A stretch of 64,000 nucleotides of DNA. Source: Streptomyces xanthii (GTDB lineage Bacteria > Actinomycetota > Actinomycetes > Streptomycetales > Streptomycetaceae). The stretch covers positions 1,798,001-1,862,000 of the forward strand of contig NZ_CP061281.1 of the NCBI RefSeq assembly GCF_014621695.1, written 5' to 3'. The translations under genes and the position numbers were made by a program. The notes beneath the pieces were generated by a model. That model was not told the origin of the DNA. It worked only from the letters and a program-made list of their open reading frames with translations, and made no database searches. Of the stretch, positions 59,743-64,000 are shown in pieces; positions within the stretch are counted from its first letter, which is position 1; the number at the start of each line of letters is the position of its first letter.

Positions 59743-60024
59743 ATGGCTGAGCGCCGCGTCAACGTCGGCTGGGCCGAGGGCCTTCACGCCCGCCCCGCTT
59801 CCATCTTCGTCCGCGCGGCCACGGCGGCCGGCGTCCCCGTGACCATCGCCAAGGCCGACGGCAACCCCGTCAACGCCGCCTCCATGCTCGCCGTGCTGGG
59901 CCTGGGCGCCCAGGGTGGCGAGGAGATCGTCCTGGCCTCCGACGCCGAGGGCGCGGACGTCGCGCTCGACCGCCTGGCCAAGCTGGTCGCCGAGGGCCTC
60001 GACGAGCTTCCCGAGACCGTCTGA
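59743..60024 (+). CDS. ptsH: Phosphocarrier protein HPr
   Basis: 93 residues. The phosphohistidine is His15 in GLHARPASIF, and the regulatory serine is Ser47 in VNAASMLAVLGL. It relays phosphate from enzyme I to EIIA proteins of the PTS. AAGGG precedes the ATG by about 10 nt. A dre-like site sits upstream (59700-59717) and a hairpin terminator downstream. No ptsI or EII genes lie next to it, so it is a monocistronic unit, as usual in Streptomyces. Confidence 0.95.
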   Translation: MAERRVNVGWAEGLHARPASIFVRAATAAGVPVTIAKADGNPVNAASMLAVLGLGAQGGEEIVLASDAEGADVALDRLAKLVAEGLDELPETV

Positions 60025-60060
60025 AATCGCCGAGCGCCGACTCCACGGCGTTCGGCGTCA

Positions 60061-60093
60061 GAACCGCGCGTTCCCTTCGAGGGCGCGCGGTTC
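60061..60093 (+). terminator. Terminator after ptsH
   Basis: 10-bp stem GAACCGCGCG at 60061-60070 with its complement at 60084-60093 and a folded loop (CCC/GGG). Followed by CGCATTT. It ends the ptsH transcript. A second small palindrome (CCTGAAT-AA-ATTCAGG, 60175-60190) lies further in the spacer. Confidence 0.85.
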
Positions 60094-60252
60094 CGCATTT
60101 CCCGGACATATTTCCGCTTCCACACCCGGGACAGCGAGCGTAATTCATCACCGAAAGACCCGACGCGGAAATTCCCTGAATAAATTCAGGCAGGCAAAAC
60201 TCCGGACGGGCGATTCAATGAATGCCGTACGTCTTTGTATACGGCGGCCGTG

Positions 60253-60939
60253 TTAATGGTGGAGCCCGGTCGTGTTGACGGCATGTTGCGAAGTCCTCAC
60301 ACGCTCGCCCGCGCGGGGGACGCGCAGCCGGTGGACGGTCGTCTCGCGTGCGATGTGCGCGGCCGTCAGGGTGCGGGCGCGCTCGACGTCGCGACGGGCC
60401 ACCGCGTCGACGACCGCGCCGTGCTCGGCCCAGGACTCGACGGGCCGCTCGGGGATCTCGACCGCGTACATCCACGCGATCTTGTGCCGGACCTGGGTGA
60501 GCAGGGTGATGAGGCCGGGGCTGGCGGAGGCCTGGGCGAGCGTCTCGTGGAACCAGGCGCCCAGGGGCCGCAGATCCTCGCCGCCCCCTTCCTTCGAGCG
60601 CTCCTGCCCCAGCCTGACCAGGCCCCGCAGCACCTTGAGGTGGGCGTCCGTGCGGCGCTGCGCGGCACGGGCGGCGCCGAGCGGTTCGAGGAGCATGCGG
60701 ATCTCCAGGAGGTCGGCCGCCTCCCGCTCGGTGGGCTCGGCCACACACGCGCCCGCGTGCCTGCGCGTGACGACGAAGCCCTCCGCCTCCAGGGTGCGCA
60801 GCGCCTCACGGACCGGCACGCGCGAGACTCCGTAGCGGCGCGCGAGCAGTTCCTCGGTGAGTCTGCTGCCGCGCTCGTACACGCCCGCGACGATGTCGTC
60901 GCGGATCGCCGTGCATACCGAGTGCGCGGGAATGCGCAT
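60253..60939 (-). CDS. GntR-family transcriptional regulator (FadR-type)
   Basis: 228 residues. Winged helix at the N-terminus: AIRDDIVAGVYERGSRLTEELLARRYGVSRVPVREALRTLEAEGFVVTRRHAGACVAEP, and a FadR C-terminal all-helical ligand domain (EIRMLLEPLGAARAAQRRTDAHLKVLRGLVRLG ... WFHETLAQASASPGLITLLTQVRHKIAW ... HGAVVDAVARRDVERARTLTAAHIARE), which contains likely metal-binding His residues. GGAGG precedes the ATG at 60939. Located opposite ptsH, convergent with it. The regulated genes are not evident. Confidence 0.9.
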   Translation of the reverse strand: MRIPAHSVCTAIRDDIVAGVYERGSRLTEELLARRYGVSRVPVREALRTLEAEGFVVTRRHAGACVAEPTEREAADLLEIRMLLEPLGAARAAQRRTDAHLKVLRGLVRLGQERSKEGGGEDLRPLGAWFHETLAQASASPGLITLLTQVRHKIAWMYAVEIPERPVESWAEHGAVVDAVARRDVERARTLTAAHIARETTVHRLRVPRAGERVRTSQHAVNTTGLHH

Positions 60940-61144
60940 GCCCCGACCTCCGCCTTGCTCTCCGCCCGATCCCCGCGCATGACGGAGAGCGGGCGCCCCT
61001 GAAAAGCGCGATCGGCACCGATTTCCGCGCGCTCGTCCAGTGACTCTATTCCACCGTGCTCGAATTTCCGACGGGAGCTTGGAATCGAGGGATATTTTTT
61101 GGACAGCGAGGACCGGGCGCGGGATCGGCGGGATGCGGGAACGC

Positions 61145-61173
61145 GAAAGCCCCGGCGGCCGGCCGGGGCTTTC
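61145..61173. terminator. Terminator after the M23 peptidase gene
   Basis: 12-bp stem GAAAGCCCCGGC at 61145-61156 with its complement at 61162-61173 and a 5-nt loop. Begins with AAAG and ends CTTTC, so it works in either direction. It is 36 nt beyond the M23 stop codon. Confidence 0.88.
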
Positions 61174-61208
61174 CTGCGGTGCGTGCTGCGGGCGTCGGGT
61201 CAGACGCC

Positions 61209-62000
61209 TCAGATGCCCACGCCGTGCGAGCGGAGGTACGCGACGGGGTCGATGTCCGAGCCGTACTCGGGCGTCGTGCGGGCCTCGAAGTGGAGGTGCG
61301 GGCCGGTCACGTTGCCGGTGGCGCCGGAGAGGCCTATCTGCTGACCGGGCGTCACGCTCTGGCCGACGGAGACGCCGATCGACGACAGGTGGCCGTACTG
61401 GGTGTACGTGCCGTCGTTCATCTTGATCACGATGTTGTTGCCGTAGGCGCCGCCCCAGCCGGCCTCCACGACGGTGCCGGAGCCGACCGCGTGGACGGTC
61501 GTGCCGCTGGCGGCGTGGAAGTCGATGCCGGTGTGACTGCCGGAGGACCACAGACCGCTGGACGCCTTGTAGGCGGTCGAGACGTACGAGCCGGAGATGG
61601 GCGCCACGTAGGTGTTGAGGCGCTTGCGCTCGGCCGCGCGGGCGGCACGCTCCTTGGCCTCGCGCTCCTTGGCCGCCTTCTCGGCGGCCTCACGGCGGGC
61701 TTCCTCGGCGCGGCGCTTGGCCTCGGCCTCGGCCTTCTTCTGCGCGGCGGCCTCTTCGGCGGCCTTCTTCTGGGCGGTCGCCTGGGCGTCGATCTGGGCG
61801 GCCAGGGTGTCGCCGATCGCGATGGCCTGCGTCAGACCGTTCTGGTCGGCGGGCGCGGCGGTGTCGGCGGCGAGAGCGGGGGCGGCGAGGCCTCCGATGA
61901 CACCGGTCGTGGTGAGCGCCGCGACGCCGGCGACCTGCGCCGTGGTGCGCGTGAGGCGGCTCGGACGACGATGCTTCCCGGTGGCACGGGTGAACGCCAT
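61209..62000 (-). CDS. Secreted M23 (LytM) peptidase, murein hydrolase
   Basis: 263 residues. Signal peptide: basic N-terminus (KHRRPSRLTRTT), core VAGVAALTTTGVIGGLAA and cleavage near ALAADT. Then a coiled coil of about 75 residues (AAEEAAAQKKAEAEAKRRAEEARREAAEKAAKEREAKE) and the LytM domain. Metal ligands: SHTGIDFHAASG (first His and Asp) and GPHLHFE (His-x-His). It is expected to cut peptidoglycan cross-links outside the cell. It is preceded by a c-di-AMP riboswitch, so it is under osmotic or wall-stress control. Confidence 0.94.
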   Translation of the reverse strand: MAFTRATGKHRRPSRLTRTTAQVAGVAALTTTGVIGGLAAPALAADTAAPADQNGLTQAIAIGDTLAAQIDAQATAQKKAAEEAAAQKKAEAEAKRRAEEARREAAEKAAKEREAKERAARAAERKRLNTYVAPISGSYVSTAYKASSGLWSSGSHTGIDFHAASGTTVHAVGSGTVVEAGWGGAYGNNIVIKMNDGTYTQYGHLSSIGVSVGQSVTPGQQIGLSGATGNVTGPHLHFEARTTPEYGSDIDPVAYLRSHGVGI

Positions 62001-62017
62001 GGAGTGGCTGATCCTTT

Positions 62018-62182
62018 CCTTCCCTCTCGCCTACCGGGTTAGCTGACGGGTTCGGAGCAGGAAGGTCTCCTACGGGCCCCCTCCCCGTACGGGAAGAGCG
62101 TCCGATTCACCCCAGGGACTGCGGTGGGTCCCCGGCTCCCCTGGCTCGCGCCGTGGGGGACTCGGCGATGACTGTCCGGGGC
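62018..62182 (-). promoter_or_regulatory. ydaO/yuaA c-di-AMP riboswitch in the M23 leader
   Basis: On the minus strand the leader contains the ydaO hallmarks: GCGAGCCAGGGGAGCC with GGGGACCC, GGGGTGAATCG at 62103-62113, a stable stem with GCCCGTAGGAGACC, and CGAACCCGTCAGC plus TAACCCGGTAGGCG at 62028-62054. The element ends about 18-28 nt before the M23 ATG. In the family c-di-AMP binding usually turns downstream expression off, fitting muralytic control in Streptomyces. The outer boundary is approximate. Confidence 0.9.
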
Positions 62183-62378
62183 CGCGGGCGCGGCTCATAC
62201 GTGGCGAACAGCCGGACCGACGCTAAGCGGGACATCTTTCAATCAACAAACGGATCCCGGCTTTTGTAGCGCATGCCACAGGGCACACAGGCAACCTCTA
62301 CATCAATTCGGGCATTTGCGACGCACGGTGGCGCGTCGGGCGAACCGAACGGCGTTCACGGGAAACGTGAGTGACGCC

Positions 62379-62417
62379 ACGAAGCCCCGGAGGCCTGTGT
62401 GGCTTCCGGGGCTTCGT
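62379..62417. terminator. Terminator after the M16 peptidase gene
   Basis: 13-bp perfect stem (62379-62391 with 62405-62417, starting ACGAAGCCCC). Loop 62392-62404 has an inner GCC/GGC pairing. It lies 66 nt beyond the stop of the M16 gene in its reading direction. The stretch 62183-62378 between it and the riboswitch carries the M23 promoter region, with AT-richer pieces and no gene. Confidence 0.8.
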
Positions 62418-62482
62418 CCCGTTTCGGGCGGTGCCGCCCTGGCGTGGCGTCGTCGGCCGGCGACGACGCTCATGCGGTGGCG

Positions 62483-63871
62483 TCAGCCGGCGACGACCGT
62501 CACCTCGCCGATGCCGAGGGCCTTGACGGGCTCCTCGATCTGCGCGGCGTCGCCCACGAGGATCGTAACCAGGCGGTCCGCCGGGAAGGCGCTCACGACG
62601 GCCGCGGTGGCCTCCACGGTGCCCGTGGCGGCCAGTTGGCGGTACAGCTGGGCCTGGAAGTCCTCGGGCAGCTGCTGCTCGTCCTGGTCGGCGAGCGTGC
62701 CCGCGACGGCGGACGCGGTCTCGAACTTCAGCGGGGCCACGCCCACCAAGTTCTGCACCGCCGTGTCCCGTTCGGCGTCCGTCAGGCCCTCGGCGGCCAG
62801 CTTGCGCAGCACCTTCCACAGGTCGTCGAGCGCCGGTCCGGTGTTCGGCGTGTCGACGGAACCGCTGATGGCGAGCATCGCGGCCCCGGTGCCGTCCGCC
62901 GTGGAGCGCAGCACCTGGGCGAAGGAGCGCACCCCGTAGGTGTAGCCCTTCTCCTCGCGCAGCACCCGGTCCAGACGGGAGGTCAGCGTGCCCCCCAGGC
63001 AGTACGTGCCGAGGATCTGGGCGGCCCACACGCGGTCGTGCTTGTCGGGGCCGATGCGGCCGATGAGCAGTTGCGTCTGGACGGCTCCGGGGCGGTCGAC
63101 GATGACGACGCGTCCGGTGTCGTCGGCGGTGACGGGCGGGACGGGGCGCGGCTGCGCCGTGTCACCGGTCCAGGCGCCGAGCGTGTCCTTCAGGAGGGTG
63201 TCGAGGTCGACGCCCGAGAGGTCGCCCACCACGACGGCGGTGGCGGTGGCCGGGCGGACGTGCTGCTCGTAGAAGGCGCGCACGGCCGCCGCGTCGATGC
63301 CCGCGACGGTCTCCTCGCTGCCCTGCCGCGGGCGCGACATGCGCGACGTGGCGGGGAACAGCTGCTTGGAGAGCTCCTTGGCGGCACGGCGGGCCGGGTT
63401 GGCGCTCTCGTGCGGGATCTCGTCCAGGCGGTTGCGCACCAGGCGCTCGACCTCGCTGTCGGCGAAGGCGGGGGCGCGCAGGGCGTCCGCCAGCAGGCCG
63501 AGGGCCTTCGGGAGGCGGGAGACGGGCACCTCCAGGGAGACGCGGACACCAGGGTGGTCGGCGTGCGCGTCCAAGGTGGCGCCACAGCGCTCCAGTTCCG
63601 CCGCGAACTCCTCCGCCGAGTGCTTGTCCGTGCCCTCGGAGAAGGCGCGCGCCATGATCGTGGCGACGCCGTCGAGGCCCTCGGGCTCGGCGTCCAGCGG
63701 TGCGTCCAGGTTGATCTCGACGGCGACGACCTGCTGGCCGGGGCGGTGGCAACGCAGCACCGTGAGGCCGTTGCCGAGCGCGCCGCGCTGCGGGGCCGGG
63801 AAGGCCCACGGCTTGGCGTCGCCCGCCTGCGGCCGGGGGTGGAAGTCCATGGTCGCGAGCTGCTCGGTCAC
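62483..63871 (-). CDS. M16 family peptidase, non-catalytic subunit
   Basis: 462 residues of the M16 (insulinase) fold in the two-domain pattern. N-domain: VLRCHRPGQQVVAVEINLDAPLDAEPEGLDGVATIMARAFSEGTDKHSAEEF ... LERCGATLDAHAD. C-domain: GRVVIVDRPGAVQTQLLIGRIGPDKHD ... LGGTLTSRLDRVLREEKGYTYG. The zinc motif HxxEH is missing (no such run in the N-domain), so this is the partner subunit of a heterodimer. The gene upstream (63868-64000) is the expected catalytic subunit. GTG start overlapping its stop codon (GTGA). Confidence 0.9.
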   Translation of the reverse strand: MTEQLATMDFHPRPQAGDAKPWAFPAPQRGALGNGLTVLRCHRPGQQVVAVEINLDAPLDAEPEGLDGVATIMARAFSEGTDKHSAEEFAAELERCGATLDAHADHPGVRVSLEVPVSRLPKALGLLADALRAPAFADSEVERLVRNRLDEIPHESANPARRAAKELSKQLFPATSRMSRPRQGSEETVAGIDAAAVRAFYEQHVRPATATAVVVGDLSGVDLDTLLKDTLGAWTGDTAQPRPVPPVTADDTGRVVIVDRPGAVQTQLLIGRIGPDKHDRVWAAQILGTYCLGGTLTSRLDRVLREEKGYTYGVRSFAQVLRSTADGTGAAMLAISGSVDTPNTGPALDDLWKVLRKLAAEGLTDAERDTAVQNLVGVAPLKFETASAVAGTLADQDEQQLPEDFQAQLYRQLAATGTVEATAAVVSAFPADRLVTILVGDAAQIEEPVKALGIGEVTVVAG

Positions 63872-64000
63872 CGGCCCGCCTCCTCGTCGCTCTGGTCGCT
63901 CTCGTCGGATTCGTCGGTGTCCTCGGCCGCCGTGGGCTCGTAGACGAGGACCGAGCGGTTGTCGGGGCGCAGGCGGGCCTTGGCGACCTCCTGGACCTCC
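63868..64000 (-). CDS. M16 family peptidase, C-terminal end (cut by window edge)
   Basis: Only the last 43 residues are visible: EVQEVAKARLRPDNRSVLVYEPT followed by an acidic tail with DESDESDQSDEE and ending AGR. The VLVYEP ending is the common end of M16 catalytic subunits, the rest is outside the window. The stop overlaps the start of the next M16 gene by 4 nt, supporting a heterodimeric metallopeptidase. The tail codes a short GAC-rich repeat. Catalytic HxxEH should lie upstream of 64000. Confidence 0.75.
   Translation of the reverse strand, partial: EVQEVAKARLRPDNRSVLVYEPTAAEDTDESDESDQSDEEAGR

Noticed and set aside
60175..60190. CCTGAAT-AA-ATTCAGG palindrome after ptsH as an operator
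   Set aside because: It lies between two convergent genes' ends, far from any start; a structural role or chance is more likely.

Overview
The window is high-GC (about 70%) actinobacterial chromosome and reads as Streptomyces. The markers are the division proteins SepH and a SepF paralogue, the CutRS two-component pair, an F420-type luciferase-like oxidoreductase, a DasR-type operator before ptsH, a coproporphyrin ferrochelatase with a C-terminal cysteine cluster, and several streptomycete DUF families. No rRNA, tRNA, CRISPR array, insertion sequence or prophage is visible. Both ends cut a gene: a pnkp gene at 1 and an M16 peptidase gene at 64000. Almost all genes are on the minus strand.

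Layout. 1-5 kb: RNA repair pair hen1-pnkp, an F420-type oxidoreductase and a 55-residue protein. 5-8 kb: DUF6099, MazG-like hydrolase coupled to a RecF/SMC-like ATPase, SepF paralogue. 8-11.4 kb: ABC exporter pair and a solitary ABC ATPase. 11.6-16.3 kb: kdpFABC potassium pump operon led by a previously unnamed 27-residue membrane protein. 16.5-21.9 kb: GNAT enzyme, acyl-CoA thioesterase, beta-mannosidase with its LacI regulator. 21.9-25.4 kb: GlsB-type membrane protein, then an ECF41-like sigma factor between a carboxymuconolactone decarboxylase and an NDH-2-like flavoprotein. 25.6-45.4 kb: a block whose order matches the mycobacterial Rv2689c-Rv2701c neighbourhood (RNA methyltransferase, APC permease, two TrkA proteins, DUF3159, OB-fold protein, DUF3710, dut, DUF3093, DUF4193, suhB). 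It is interrupted here by kdpDE, an ABC ATPase, a secreted alginate lyase and cutRS. 45.4-56.7 kb: ferrochelatase, MFS exporter overlapping a sugar-lactone oxidase, a membrane protein with repeated Thr-Arg-Leu-Leu motifs, sepH, sulfurtransferase, VOC protein, thymidine kinase, nucleotide-pyrophosphatase-like protein, DUF5998. 56.7-64 kb: GNAT/acyl-CoA synthetase fusion, ptsH, GntR regulator, M23 peptidase behind a c-di-AMP (ydaO) riboswitch, M16 peptidase pair.

How the parts connect. Potassium handling dominates: Kdp pump, KdpDE sensor pair, two TrkA/RCK gating subunits and an APC permease lie within 24 kb, and a c-di-AMP riboswitch sits at 62 kb. c-di-AMP is the usual bacterial signal coupling potassium, turgor and wall hydrolysis. 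Cell-envelope and division genes (sepF-like, sepH, cutRS, M23) form a second theme.

Many gene pairs overlap by ATGA or GTGA, so translational coupling is common. Strong intrinsic terminators separate convergent units at 30.8, 44.6, 52.2 and 60.1 kb. At least six short tandem arrays with different unit lengths (7, 8, 10, 13, 15 and 30 nt) sit in intergenic spaces, two of them containing a gene's stop codon.
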